Assembly: GCA_009772895.1 (NCBI GenBank)
Contig: WOUP01000017.1
Span: 1-64,000 of the forward strand
Length of the DNA: 64,000 nucleotides
Origin: Puniceicoccaceae bacterium 5H
GTDB taxonomy: Bacteria; Verrucomicrobiota; Verrucomicrobiia; Opitutales; Oceanipulchritudinaceae
Direction: 5' to 3'
This document shows, in pieces, positions 18,401 through 26,259 of this stretch. The notes under the pieces were generated by a model. That model saw only the letters and a program-made list of their open reading frames with translations. It was not told the DNA's origin and ran no database searches. How positions within the stretch are numbered: the first letter of the stretch is position 1; every line of letters begins with the position of its first letter. The position numbers and the translations under genes are program-made.

Positions 18401-19053
18401 GCCTCGCAGGCGGCGATACGGCCAAATACGCGCAAAAGGCGCAGTCCGTGCTCGACGATGTGCTCAAGGGCCTCTCGGAGGTGAAATACGATAACCTGAC
18501 CTTCGATATCGCGCGGGACGAGTCGCTGGACTTGCTGTTCAAGACCATCAACATCGAGGCGCCCAACGTGCACTTTGTGGGGCAGGGCGAGATCGATTAC
18601 ATCGACGGCGAACCGGTCACCGACTGGATCAGCGACATCAAGCTGAGTCTGCGCGGTTCCGGGCCGCTGGTGGAGAATCTGCGGTCGCTCGGTTTCGAGT
18701 TCCCGGACCAGGACAGCAAGGGCTACACCGCGATCGAGAGCTTTGAGCTGACCGGACCGCTCGGGGATCTGCAGTCGACGTTGCAACAGAAGATCTTCGA
18801 CCATGCGAAGCGGGAGCTGCTCGACGAAGGCGGCAACTACCTGCGGCGCCAATTCTCTTCGGAGGATGAATCGCAGGCGGATACAGCGGAGGAGGGCGAA
18901 GGCACTGCCGAGGAGACTCAGGGAGACGAAGATGAGCCCGAAGCGAGCACGGGAGAACGTATCCTGGGAGGCCTCTTGCAGGGTTTGCAGAACCGCCGTG
19001 AGCAACGCCAGGCAGATCAGCAAGAGCAGTCGCAGCAAAGCGATAACCAGTAG
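15436..19053 (+). CDS. AsmA-like envelope protein, 1205 residues
   Basis: A single N-terminal membrane helix (residues 5-28) is followed by over 1000 residues of beta-rich repetitive sequence of the AsmA/TamB/YhdP type; such proteins form lipid-conducting bridges between inner and outer membranes or aid outer-membrane biogenesis. The AsmA-like C-terminal region (about 915-1140) includes the segments GNFKITSQDGVVRPL and NINIEAPNVHFVGQGEIDY-like strands. Pro/Glu/Gln-rich linkers occur near 130-145 and 810-840. The last 55 residues are a Glu/Gln/Asp-rich tail, which is unusual. The assignment rests on architecture, not on a specific motif. Neighbours give no further clue. Confidence 0.75.
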   Translation: MKRILLIILAVLAVLILVPLVGILIFLNNPEWQRSVVLGQLDAQPGMEAEARYVKAGLGGAEIDDLFLLSYDTGIFVDEATVKFNPWALLSQTVEVSLVDAKGVKIAPGIESRTRLKQLFPEVEGDYQPTPAPVATTEPEEPGEPLDFDGILAMTRDLGFKLELEQLTADGLIVLPDNSQLTFEASGGDIAPGREGTLKLDAQLQLAQPINGYDQATQSLKLQLEQLAEGGFSRIRLEETLRLTGDAVEPVALLADGALRAEEEGETYRFNLRSDSSPQPLIDFQARWQYETESLEGSLAMDIDSEETDVLAALLQPHQLVWQGQADFSFAPESSTGSLEADFDGRALVAADSALPLQEDLELDLNFVAQADYQPTGLRAPQLKLTVVQEGGERLLSVQNLQPIELDQDFQNATEGELLEVALQLPRTLWDRLQLDAPLKPQAVVANLRLAQTADGLTLSAPQPVQAVAQLQTDGRQPRNLTLRFSPRARMGPTAGQAGWDDLRITFDNTDLLNGQAEMSCQMPEDGPMQAKVSVAYQGSLPPEVARALLGEDASRLPSEIRSQGEIAADYSPEALTLQTLDLNLAAEGSDLLTVRAPKALRLDPQAADFGLSQLQGQLLTLQLNDVPLQLANAFLGGASVTGTAGGSLAVSAADEKVRVEAAPPLQLTGFSYRDPQEGPMLSDLSGKLDLLAVVSAEDFAFELRQLQLTSPAGEIVSGSLKAQGPLSADVDTEMQVEGRFDLSFANLMQQPLAADAPQPIRSTTGTLEFSGQAQPAKHTGSFSGSFQAGTIVGDELLALIPQGGAAQPVEQEQPQAGQSGPSPEVPSSEPDEQPLWEGYTGELSLRIDQLIQGEATVADAQGELRLEPSQVVLDFGAKQEQTPIKLNARLAFDEQQPQSPYQLSGSVDVQDFNPGPFLTAAQGQSQPPLEGTFNVAGDIAGSAPNLAVIADRVTGNFKITSQDGVVRPLGKYDRTLSLTSRGLGLLSGLAGGDTAKYAQKAQSVLDDVLKGLSEVKYDNLTFDIARDESLDLLFKTINIEAPNVHFVGQGEIDYIDGEPVTDWISDIKLSLRGSGPLVENLRSLGFEFPDQDSKGYTAIESFELTGPLGDLQSTLQQKIFDHAKRELLDEGGNYLRRQFSSEDESQADTAEEGEGTAEETQGDEDEPEASTGERILGGLLQGLQNRREQRQADQQEQSQQSDNQ

Positions 19054-19105
19054 AAAGATTAGGCCCCAAGGTTGCGCGAACCAAGGGGTTGAAGCACTTT
19101 CCCTT

Positions 19106-19651
19106 ATGCACAAGACCTACGGTTCATTCATCGATTCCTTGATTGAGTATGCCCAGCCTGCGCCGCTGGGCCCGGGCAAGCCCTACGATCATGAAACGGT
19201 CAAGCTGGGCGATTTGACGGTAGATGAACTGTTCCGGGAGCACGAGGTGCAGGACAAGGAATGGGCGGATCTTTGTCTCGCCGGCCTCCTGATGCGCTAC
19301 AACCACATCGAGGCGGCCCACGGGCTGACTCAGGGCGCGGATGGCAATGCGAGCGCCGCGCTCTGGCATGCGATCATGCACCGCCGCGAGCCGGATGCGG
19401 GCAACGCCAAATACTGGCTGCAGCAGGTGGGGGAGCATCCCATCTATCCGTCGCTGCTCGAAGAGGCGAAGAGTTCGAGCCATCACGGACCTTTCCATGA
19501 ATGGGAGACGTGGCAGCCGGGCCTGTTTGTGGACATTTGCGACGAAAACCGGGGCAGCGACAGCGATTACGAGGACGCCTGCATTGAGGTGCAGGATGCC
19601 GAGTGGCGCTTGCTGTTCGACTACTGTTTCGGTCAGGCGACGGGGGCGTAA
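19106..19651 (+). CDS. Hypothetical protein, conserved-looking
   Basis: The ATG at 19106 gives 181 residues (MHKTYGSFIDSLIEYAQ). The protein is acidic, His/Trp-rich (ALWHAIMHRREP, HHGPFHEWETWQPG) and soluble. I do not recognise a family. Codon use matches the neighbours and the frame extends the whole inter-gene space, which supports coding. It sits between the AsmA-like gene (52-nt gap) and xerD (55-nt gap) on the same strand. Confidence 0.65.
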   Translation: MHKTYGSFIDSLIEYAQPAPLGPGKPYDHETVKLGDLTVDELFREHEVQDKEWADLCLAGLLMRYNHIEAAHGLTQGADGNASAALWHAIMHRREPDAGNAKYWLQQVGEHPIYPSLLEEAKSSSHHGPFHEWETWQPGLFVDICDENRGSDSDYEDACIEVQDAEWRLLFDYCFGQATGA

Positions 19652-19706
19652 CGCCTTTTATGTCACCGGGCTTGCCTGTGAGTGGGGAGGCGCGTAGAAC
19701 GGTGGG

Positions 19707-20666
19707 GTGATCAAGCGCGCACCTCGCGAGACGACTTTGGCGACCTTGCCCGCAGGCCTGAGCGAACCGCTGGAGGCCTACCTGTTTCATCTGGAGCTGG
19801 AGAAGGGCTACTCCATGGCCACGATCAACGGCTACGAGGTAGACTTGGTGCAGTTTTGCCGCTGGGCGGTGCGCAAGCACAAGATCACCGACTGGCGAGG
19901 GCCGCAGGAAGAGCACCTCTCCTCGTGGATGCAGGAGCTGACCCGGGATGAGGAGCTGGCGCCGTCGACTATCGCGCGCAAGCTGACGGCGGTGCGCATG
20001 ATGGCACGCTACCTGGTGAAGGAAGGCATTCGCCCAGACGACTTCAGCGAGTTGCTGACCGGACCGCGCCTGATCCAGAGCCTGCCCGATACCTTGACGC
20101 CCGAGGAGGTAGACCGCCTGCTGAACGCGCCTTCTCGCGAAAGTGCGCAGGGCAAGCGGGACCGGGCGTGGCTGGAGCTGTTTTACTCCAGCGGCCTGCG
20201 GGTCTCCGAGCTGTGCAGCCTGAAGCTGCTCGACTTGAATCTGGACGACCACTTCGTGCGCGTGGTGGCGGGCAAGCGTAACAAGGACCGCGTCGTGCCC
20301 GTCGGCAAGATGGCGGTCGAAGCGCTCGAGCGTTACATCCGCATCGCACGACCGCAGTTTGTGAAGCCACACTCCGACGGCACGGTCTTTCTGAGCACGC
20401 GCGGGCTGCCGATCTCACGCAAGACGATCTGGTACCTGATCAAGCTGTACGCAAAACAGGCGGGCATCGAAAAACCGGTCAAGCCCCACCTCTTGCGCCA
20501 CTCCTTTGCCACGCACCTGCTCAGCAATGGGGCGGACCTGCGCGCCATCCAGGAAATGCTGGGGCACGCGGATATCACTACGACCGAGATCTACACCAAG
20601 GTCGAGCCCGAGCACCTTATTGCGGCCCACCGGAAGGCCCATCCGCGGCAGAAGCTGACCCGCTGA
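19707..20666 (+). CDS. xerD: Tyrosine recombinase XerD-like
   Basis: The 319-residue protein starts at GTG 19707. It has the N-terminal SAM-like core-binding domain (about 15-105) and the catalytic domain with Arg (SGLRVSELCSL), Lys (in the KRNKDR region), HLLRHSFATHLL, HADITTTEIYTKV, and thus R-K-H-R-H/W-Y. Size and lack of extra domains fit the chromosome-dimer resolvases that act at dif with FtsK. Whether it is XerC or XerD cannot be settled without a second paralogue. Its 3' end overlaps the convergent RloB-like gene by 50 nt. Confidence 0.9.
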   Translation: MIKRAPRETTLATLPAGLSEPLEAYLFHLELEKGYSMATINGYEVDLVQFCRWAVRKHKITDWRGPQEEHLSSWMQELTRDEELAPSTIARKLTAVRMMARYLVKEGIRPDDFSELLTGPRLIQSLPDTLTPEEVDRLLNAPSRESAQGKRDRAWLELFYSSGLRVSELCSLKLLDLNLDDHFVRVVAGKRNKDRVVPVGKMAVEALERYIRIARPQFVKPHSDGTVFLSTRGLPISRKTIWYLIKLYAKQAGIEKPVKPHLLRHSFATHLLSNGADLRAIQEMLGHADITTTEIYTKVEPEHLIAAHRKAHPRQKLTR

Positions 20667-21228
20667 AGAGCACCAGGCGCTCGACCAGCGCGTCGACCGT
20701 GCAGAGCGGGCGCGCCTTCATCAGCCGTCCGGCGGTCGAAAGATTGCCGGCCTCCTGACGCAAGCGGCGGGAACGGTCCACGGCTTCGAGCCAGCGACCG
20801 CTGTCGATCAGGCGCTTGAGCGGCAGCTGGCTTTTGCGGTAGGGCTGCTGCCAGAATTGCTCCAGCCGCGCGATGATCGCGTCGGGCTTGGCGAGCGCGC
20901 GCGGGTCTTCCATTTCGTGCAGGAGCAGCCAGTATTCGAAGCACGGGTTGGAGAGCGCGAGCAGCGGCTGGCCCTTCTCCAGGGCCTGGGCGATGACCTT
21001 GCTCAGGCGGCGGGTGCGCACGGCATCCCCGGCATGTGGCTCCACGTCCATCACCAGCCAGGTTTCAGGCGCGTCACCCTGATACACGGCCGCGTGCAGG
21101 CGCTGCGGGTCGGGCGACTCCGTGCAATCCACCGCGACGTGCTGCGTCAGGCCCAGATAAGCCACGAGCGCCCGAAAATACTGGGGCTCGGTAGCCTGAC
21201 CTTCGCAGAGGATGCGCAGGTGCGTCAT
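20617..21228 (-). CDS. RloB-like protein (predicted TOPRIM-type)
   Basis: The protein has the RloB-family pattern: ILCEGQATEPQYF at the N terminus, VMDVEPHAG in the middle (acidic DxE/DxD site) and LSNPCFEYWLLLHEME. RloB proteins were named from restriction-modification loci and usually accompany an ATPase (RloA-like); here no partner exists. I use the ATG at 21228 (203 residues); a GTG at 21237 is possible. The 3' end overlaps xerD by 50 nt. A nuclease role is inferred from the TOPRIM-like acidic motifs only. Confidence 0.75.
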   Translation of the reverse strand: MTHLRILCEGQATEPQYFRALVAYLGLTQHVAVDCTESPDPQRLHAAVYQGDAPETWLVMDVEPHAGDAVRTRRLSKVIAQALEKGQPLLALSNPCFEYWLLLHEMEDPRALAKPDAIIARLEQFWQQPYRKSQLPLKRLIDSGRWLEAVDRSRRLRQEAGNLSTAGRLMKARPLCTVDALVERLVLFSGSASAADGPSGGPQ

Positions 21229-21248
21229 GGGGCGCACATTACAGGCGT

Positions 21249-21696
21249 CTAGCTAAACTGCCAGTGGAATCCGTCTTCGGCTTTGGTAACGCGGCCGACC
21301 GAGCTCTCCGCAAAGTGCGAGCTAAAGAAGGGCAGGGCCTGGGCGGCGGCCAGCTCAAGCATCTGGCGCCGGCTGGTGCATCAGGTCTCCAGAGAACAGG
21401 CGCAGCTGAAAGGGAGTGTCGCGCATGTCGAATGCAGCGACGGGCCGTGGCTTGTGATTTCCGATGCCGGTATCAATCAAGATGATGCGCTCCAGAGTTT
21501 TGAGCGCCCAGGTATGCACACTAATGACGATATGTTGGGGTGAAATTCCCTCAGTATCATCCGGGCTGTTCACCTTGGAAACTTGGGCTTCTGGAAAAAG
21601 TTTTGCCGCCTCAAAAGTGACGGTCTGCTCTTGCACCCGAAAAAGCTGGGCCGCACCCACAGAATGACCTAGGGTGTTTTGTATTTTAGAACCCAT
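21249..21696 (-). pseudogene. Decayed MBL-fold metallo-hydrolase gene
   Basis: Reading from 21696, the frame gives an MBL-type N terminus (HIVISVHTWALKTLERIILI then DTGIGNHKPRP), then jumps straight to LFSGDLMHQP, a segment that normally lies some 100 residues later. It then hits a TGA at 21355. In another frame the expected C terminus continues: RRQMLELAAAQALPFFSSHF, GRVTKAEDGFHWQFS and a stop at 21249. So the central HxHxDH metal site is deleted, a second short deletion or frameshift follows, and the gene cannot make an active enzyme. It lies just upstream of the RloB-like gene on the same strand. Confidence 0.75.
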
Positions 21697-21894
21697 TATA
21701 TATCAACATGCTATGAGCGTTTTTCTCCGCAAGACGAACGGGTGATTTATATATCCTCAGGTAAGGTATTGTAATTTGCAATATTAGTAAAACTATCTTT
21801 ACCGAAAAACCATGATTAAGAACACTAATGAAAAGACTTGCTTTCGATTAGGAGGGCACCTAGTTTTGCGTCGAATTCAGCGAGGAACGCTCAA
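21697..21894. other. AT-rich intergenic patch
   Basis: This gap is strikingly AT-rich against the high-GC background (for example the TATATATCAAC and AATTTGCAATATTAG stretches). It separates the decayed MBL gene from the radical-SAM gene. It may contain promoters for both, but no single -35/-10 pair stands out. A good ribosome site, GAGGA at 21882-21886, precedes the ATG at 21895. Confidence 0.5.
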
Positions 21895-22671
21895 ATGCAA
21901 ATCGGTGGCTTAGACAAAACATCCTTGATCGATTACCCCGGCAAAATTGCCGCGGTGGTCTTCGCTCAGGGCTGTAACTGGCGCTGCCCCTTCTGCCACA
22001 ACCCTGAGCTGGTGATGCCTCGGTGCTACCAGAAACCCATCCCGGAAGAGACGGTCATGGAGTTTCTGCAGAACCGGACGCAGCAGCTCGACGCCGTGGT
22101 CATCAGTGGAGGGGAGCCGACCTTGCAGTCCGACCTCCCGGGGTTTGCGGCCGCGATCAAGGATCTGGGTTACCTCGTCAAGCTGGATACCAACGGCACC
22201 AACCCCGAAATGCTGCGGGTGTTGCTGAGCGAGGGCCTGGTCGACTACGTGGCGATGGATTTAAAGGGCCCGTTGGCAAATTACCAGCAGCTGGCGGGAG
22301 CCCGCGTGGATGCCGATGCCCTGCGCACGAGCATCTGGATGATCAAGAACAGTGGGCTCGACCACGAGTTTCGCACCACGGTGGTGCCCGGCCTCCACAC
22401 CCTGCGGGAGCTGAAGGCCATGGGCGAACTGGTGCGCGGCGCCCAGCGCTATGCGCTACAGGACTTTGTGAGCGACTTTTGCCTGCGTGAATCCCTGCGC
22501 GGCCGACCGGCGTTCCCGCTCAAGACTTTGAACAAACTGCGCCCCTTTATGGAGCGGCGTGTGAAGATCTTTGAAATCCGCAGCAACGAAGATGCGGTGC
22601 CGATGCCCAACGGGCGTGGCACACCGCTCGACGAGCTGGAGGACGACGGAGACGAAGACCTTTTTGAGTAG
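21895..22671 (+). CDS. NrdG-like radical SAM activating enzyme
   Basis: The ATG at 21895 has a GAGGA ribosome site 8 nt upstream and gives 258 residues; the ORF upstream of it is non-conserved. The radical-SAM cluster ligands are Cys27, Cys31 and Cys34 (CNWRCPFC, CX3CX2C). An ISGGEPTLQ motif and LDTNGT follow. It resembles the anaerobic ribonucleotide reductase activating protein family (TIGR02495-like), which installs a glycyl radical. No nrdD is nearby, so the partner is either elsewhere or different. The C terminus ends in an acidic tail. Confidence 0.88.
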   Translation: MQIGGLDKTSLIDYPGKIAAVVFAQGCNWRCPFCHNPELVMPRCYQKPIPEETVMEFLQNRTQQLDAVVISGGEPTLQSDLPGFAAAIKDLGYLVKLDTNGTNPEMLRVLLSEGLVDYVAMDLKGPLANYQQLAGARVDADALRTSIWMIKNSGLDHEFRTTVVPGLHTLRELKAMGELVRGAQRYALQDFVSDFCLRESLRGRPAFPLKTLNKLRPFMERRVKIFEIRSNEDAVPMPNGRGTPLDELEDDGDEDLFE

Positions 22672-22682
22672 TAGCGAAAATA

Positions 22683-22823
22683 GGCGTCGTCGCGGCTTTG
22701 TCGCGAGGCGCCAAGGTGAGACATTAGAGAGACGACATACAGAGTAAGACCAAGAGAGACGACCAATAAGAGAGACAATACAGGTGATCGCAAAGCCCCC
22801 GGAGGTGAGACCGGGGGCTTTTT
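22683..22823 (+). ncRNA. Candidate small RNA or structured 3' UTR
   Basis: Downstream of the radical-SAM gene lie a GC-rich stem-loop (TCGCG 22690-22694 with CGCGA 22702-22706, extended by GGCG 22683-22686 with CGCC 22709-22712), then about 75 nt of purine-rich sequence, and a strong terminator. The purine tract repeats AGAGAGAC three times, at 22726, 22753 and 22769; the first two copies are followed by GAC. The related GGTGAGAC occurs near 22715 and again in the terminator loop. This layout resembles a regulatory RNA with exposed binding sites. It could equally be an mRNA tail. Confidence 0.4.
22794..22823 (+). terminator. Strong Rho-independent terminator
   Basis: Perfect 9-bp stem AGCCCCCGG (22794-22802) and CCGGGGGCT (22811-22819) with 8-nt loop and T5. 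It lies between the convergent radical-SAM gene and DUF5069 gene and is oriented for the + strand; the minus-strand T run is weak. Confidence 0.93.
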
Positions 22824-22838
22824 ATTGTCTGCAAAAGT

Positions 22839-23294
22839 CTAGATGCGGTGCTCTTCGATGTCGTAGACGTCGAACCAGTAGTTGACGATGCGGTTGCGCG
22901 GCACGACTTCGTCGATGTAGCCCTCCAGGAAGACCTGCAGCTTCATCGGCATGTCGACCGGTCGCATGTAGCGCAGCTTGTTGTTCCAGGCGATGATCGC
23001 TTCGTCTTCGCTCTGACTGGCGTGCTGCTTGATCCAGGCCGCTACCTCCTCGTCCGTCGCACCTGTGGCCACGAAGTCCTTGAAGGCGTCACCGTCGATA
23101 CCGGCAAACTCGAAGAACTGCTGGTCGAGCGGGCAGTTGAAGTGATATTCGCCGGCGGTTCCGGCCAGCACGGCGCGACACTTGTCCAGCGCGCGCCCGG
23201 CGACGACGTAGCCAGCGAGCTTGGCGCGTGGGGAGCGCGGAAAGTCTTGCGTGAGATCCTTGGCGAGGAGCTTTAGTTTGTCGGAGACGTCCAT
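22839..23294 (-). CDS. DUF5069 domain protein (fourth copy)
   Basis: A 151-residue protein of the classic DUF5069 type: DFPRSPRAKLAGYVVAGRAL, DKCRAVLAGTAGEYHFNCPL, FFEFAGIDGDAF and TDEEVAAWIKQ. It differs clearly from the tandem trio at 9326-10612, so two subfamilies coexist. Unknown function; soluble. It is downstream of ilvB on the same strand but separated from it by a terminator, so it is probably its own unit. Confidence 0.85.
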   Translation of the reverse strand: MDVSDKLKLLAKDLTQDFPRSPRAKLAGYVVAGRALDKCRAVLAGTAGEYHFNCPLDQQFFEFAGIDGDAFKDFVATGATDEEVAAWIKQHASQSEDEAIIAWNNKLRYMRPVDMPMKLQVFLEGYIDEVVPRNRIVNYWFDVYDIEEHRI

Positions 23295-23367
23295 AGACTG
23301 AACAGACTAGTCTAGTCGCCTCCCGGCGCAAGTGACGGGCGTGAAAAGCTGTGCGGCAAAGCCCAAA

Positions 23368-23397
23368 GAAAAAGGAGACCGGTATCGGGCCTCCTTT
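23368..23397 (-). terminator. Terminator after ilvB
   Basis: On the minus strand the stem AAAGGAG/CTCCTTT (plus strand 23391-23397 with 23371-23377), with G-T and GG/CC continuation inside, is followed by a T-rich run. It closes the ilvB transcript about 32 nt after the stop. Confidence 0.8.
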
Positions 23398-23428
23398 GGG
23401 GGAAAGGGAACAGGAAGGGGTATGCCGC

Positions 23429-25240
23429 CTAGTGCTTGTTGGGGCTCTTGATGAGCATTTCCTTGGCGGAAGCGCCGGCAGGGATGAAGGGCATGACGTG
23501 CTCGGTGTAGGGCACCACGACGTCGAGCAGGAAGGGGCCTTCATGGGCGACCATCTCTTCGATGGCTTCGCGCAGCTCTTCCTTTTTCCAGACGCGGCGG
23601 CAGGTGACGCCGAAGCCTTCACAGATTTTGGGCCAGTTGGGATAGAGCGCATCGACGTTTTCGGGCCCGCCGAGGTTGTCCGGGTGGCCGAGCACCGTCT
23701 GGGCGCGCACGCCGTCGTAGAGCACGTCTTCCCACTGCACGACCATGCCGAGGTGCTGGTTGTTGAGCAGCATGACCTTGACGGGGATCTTTTCCATCAC
23801 GGCGGTCGCGAGCTCCTGCACGTTCATCATGAACGAGCCGTCGCCGTCGATATCGACCACCACGCGGTCCGGGCAGGCGACCTTGGCGCCCAGTGCGGCG
23901 GGCAAGCCGAAGCCCATCGTGCCGAGGCCGAGCGAGCTGAGGAAGCTGCGCGGCTGATTGAACTGGTAGAACTGGGCCGACCACATCTGGTGCTGGCCCA
24001 CGCCGGTCGTGATGATGGCCTCACCTTCGGTCACCTCGTAGAGCGTGCGGATCGCGTGCTGCGGGATGATGTGCGGGCTGTCCTCGTATTCGAAGGGATA
24101 TTGCTCGCGCCAGCCGTAGACCTTTTCGTTCCAGGGCGCGATATCGGGCTTTTGGTAGCCGCGCTCGCGCAGGAGGGCGTTCAGGCGGCTCAAGGCGTAC
24201 TTCACATCGCTGTGGATCGGGTAGTCGACCACCTTGTTTTTGTGATGCTCGCTCTTGTCGACGTCGATGTGGACGATCTTGGCGTCGGGGGCAAATTTGG
24301 AGATGACGCCGGTGATGCGGTCGTCGAAGCGGGCGCCGAGGGTCACGAGCAGGGTGCTTTCGCACACGGCCCAGTTACCGGCGACACCGCCGTGCATGCC
24401 AAACCAGCGCAGCGCCTGCGGGTGGTTTTCCGGGAAGCCGCCAAGGCCCATCAGGGTGGTAGCGACGGGGAACCCGGTGAGGTTGGCGAATTCGGTCAGC
24501 TCTTCCTGGGCATCGGCACTGATGATGCCGCCGCCGGTGTAGATCACGGGGCGCTCGGCCTTTTCCAGCTCGGGGATGATGGCGAGCAGGTCTTCATCGC
24601 TGCACTTCACCTCGGGCTGATAGCCGCTGATGTCCATCGGCGCATTCAGGGCGTCGATCAGCTCCTGACCGCTGAGGGTCGTCTGCTGTACGTCCTTGGC
24701 GATGTCGATCCACACGGGGCCGGGGCGACCGGTGGTGGCGATGTGATAGGCCTCCTTGATCACGCGCGGGATGTCGCGGATGTTGAGGATCAGGTAGCTG
24801 TGCTTGACCACCGGCAGCGACATGCCGAAGACGTCCGTCTCCTGAAACGCGCTCTTGCCGATGAGGGCCTGGTTGACCTGCCCGGTGACAGCGATCAGCG
24901 GAATGGAGTCCATCAACGCATCGGCCACGCAGGTGACGAGGTTGGTGGCGCCGGGGCCGCTGGTGGCCATGCAGACACCGGGCTTGCCGGTGGCGCGGGC
25001 GTAGCCGTGGGCCATGAAGCCGCAGCCCTGCTCGAAGCGGGGTAAAATGGTGCGGACCTTGCCGGAGCGCGTCAGGCTCTGGTGGATTTCCATCGAGGCG
25101 CCACCCGGGTAGCCGAACACGTATTCGCAGCCCGCGAGCTCGAGGCAGTAAACGATCAGGTCGGCCCCTCGCATCGAGGTGGGAATTTCAGTCGGGTTCA
25201 CAGTGGGGGTGGAAGCTGCGGCAAGCGTGTCAGAAGTCAT
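23429..25240 (-). CDS. ilvB: Acetolactate synthase large subunit
   Basis: This thiamine-diphosphate enzyme makes acetolactate or acetohydroxybutyrate, the first common step of branched-chain amino-acid synthesis. The ATG at 25240 gives 603 residues. The catalytic Glu is Glu70 (RFEQG); the FAD/central domain follows; the ThDP/Mg motif is [11 protein letters not shown] with LLNNQHLGM after it. An N-terminal Thr/Ala-rich leader of about 22 residues precedes the core. No ilvN (regulatory subunit) or ilvC lies adjacent. It is divergent from the YmdB-like gene with 168 nt between starts. Confidence 0.95.
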   Translation of the reverse strand: MTSDTLAAASTPTVNPTEIPTSMRGADLIVYCLELAGCEYVFGYPGGASMEIHQSLTRSGKVRTILPRFEQGCGFMAHGYARATGKPGVCMATSGPGATNLVTCVADALMDSIPLIAVTGQVNQALIGKSAFQETDVFGMSLPVVKHSYLILNIRDIPRVIKEAYHIATTGRPGPVWIDIAKDVQQTTLSGQELIDALNAPMDISGYQPEVKCSDEDLLAIIPELEKAERPVIYTGGGIISADAQEELTEFANLTGFPVATTLMGLGGFPENHPQALRWFGMHGGVAGNWAVCESTLLVTLGARFDDRITGVISKFAPDAKIVHIDVDKSEHHKNKVVDYPIHSDVKYALSRLNALLRERGYQKPDIAPWNEKVYGWREQYPFEYEDSPHIIPQHAIRTLYEVTEGEAIITTGVGQHQMWSAQFYQFNQPRSFLSSLGLGTMGFGLPAALGAKVACPDRVVVDIDGDGSFMMNVQELATAVMEKIPVKVMLLNNQHLGMVVQWEDVLYDGVRAQTVLGHPDNLGGPENVDALYPNWPKICEGFGVTCRRVWKKEELREAIEEMVAHEGPFLLDVVVPYTEHVMPFIPAGASAKEMLIKSPNKH

Positions 25241-25408
25241 CGGTTGAGCCGTGGTCGCTAGTTGGTCAGAATACGCCACTCTTGAGGCATTCCCGGATGC
25301 TGGCAAGGGCAGAGTCGGTTGGGCCGTGTGTTTCGCGAGTGGCAGGGCTTGGTCAAACCCGCCCGCAAATCTTTTGCCTTTTCGGGGTAAAGGGGGTTCA
25401 GTGATGGG

Positions 25409-26212
25409 ATGCGCATCCTTTTTTTAGGGGACATCGTCGGCAAGCCGGGCCGTGAGGCGGTCAAGAGTATCCTGCCGGGGCTGCGGGCCCAATATGGGGC
25501 GGATATCGTGATCGCCAACGGAGAGAACTCGGCGGCCGGTGCGGGAATCAATGCCCAGATCGCGCGCGACCTGCATGAGCATGGGGTCGACGGCATCACG
25601 TTGGGCGACCACTGCTGGGACCAGCGCGGGTTCGAGAACGACATCGGCGGGCTCGACTACGTATGTCGTCCGGGCAATCTGCCGAAGATCTGCCCGGGGC
25701 GCGAGCACCTGATCGTGGAAAAGGACGGCTTCCGGTTCGGCGTCTTCACCGTGCTCGGCTCGCAGTTCATGAAGATCAGCAGCGACAACGGCTTTGCCTA
25801 TGCCGATCAGAAGCTGCTGGAGCTGCGCGAACAGTGCGATGCGGTGATGGTCGAGATCCACGCGGAGGCGACCTCGGAGAAGATCGCGATGGGCTGGTTT
25901 CTCGATGGTCGGGTGGCGCTGGTGGTGGGCACGCACACGCACGTTCCCACGGCCGACTATCGGGTGTTGCCGCGCGGTACCGCCTATATCTCTGATGCCG
26001 GCATGAGCGGGCCCTACGAGAGCGTGCTGGGGCGCGAAATCCCGCCGGTCATCGCCCGTTTCGTCGACGGCATGCCGCGGCGTTTCGGCATCGCGGAGGG
26101 CGACGTACGGATTTGCGGCTGCATCGTGGACATCGACCGCAAGAGCGGGCTGGCGACCAAGATCGACCGGCTCGAGATCGCGGCCTCCACCATGTCGCTG
26201 CTGCAGGACTGA
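25409..26212 (+). CDS. YmdB-type metallophosphodiesterase (TIGR00282)
   Basis: The 267-residue protein matches the YmdB family of dinuclear metal phosphodiesterases, which act on 2',3'-cyclic nucleotides and affect biofilm and RNA metabolism in Bacillus. Metal ligands seen are Asp8 (GDIVGKPGR), Glu39-Asn40 (GEN), His68, and the later [10 protein letters not shown] and [10 protein letters not shown] segments. At position 67 the usual Asn of GNHxW is Asp (LGDHCWD). It often pairs with rny in Firmicutes, but not here. The SDR gene follows 47 nt later on the same strand. Confidence 0.92.
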   Translation: MRILFLGDIVGKPGREAVKSILPGLRAQYGADIVIANGENSAAGAGINAQIARDLHEHGVDGITLGDHCWDQRGFENDIGGLDYVCRPGNLPKICPGREHLIVEKDGFRFGVFTVLGSQFMKISSDNGFAYADQKLLELREQCDAVMVEIHAEATSEKIAMGWFLDGRVALVVGTHTHVPTADYRVLPRGTAYISDAGMSGPYESVLGREIPPVIARFVDGMPRRFGIAEGDVRICGCIVDIDRKSGLATKIDRLEIAASTMSLLQD

Positions 26213-26259
26213 GTCGCGCGCCGTTTTGCACCAACGGGCCTCCCGGTGTAATTTAGGTC

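Noticed and set aside
22726-22776. Possible CRISPR-like short repeats
   Set aside because: Repeats are only about 8-11 nt with irregular 16-27 nt spacing, and no cas gene is present.
23351-25045. 564-residue frame on the plus strand
   Set aside because: Antisense to ilvB, with low-complexity composition and no family resemblance.
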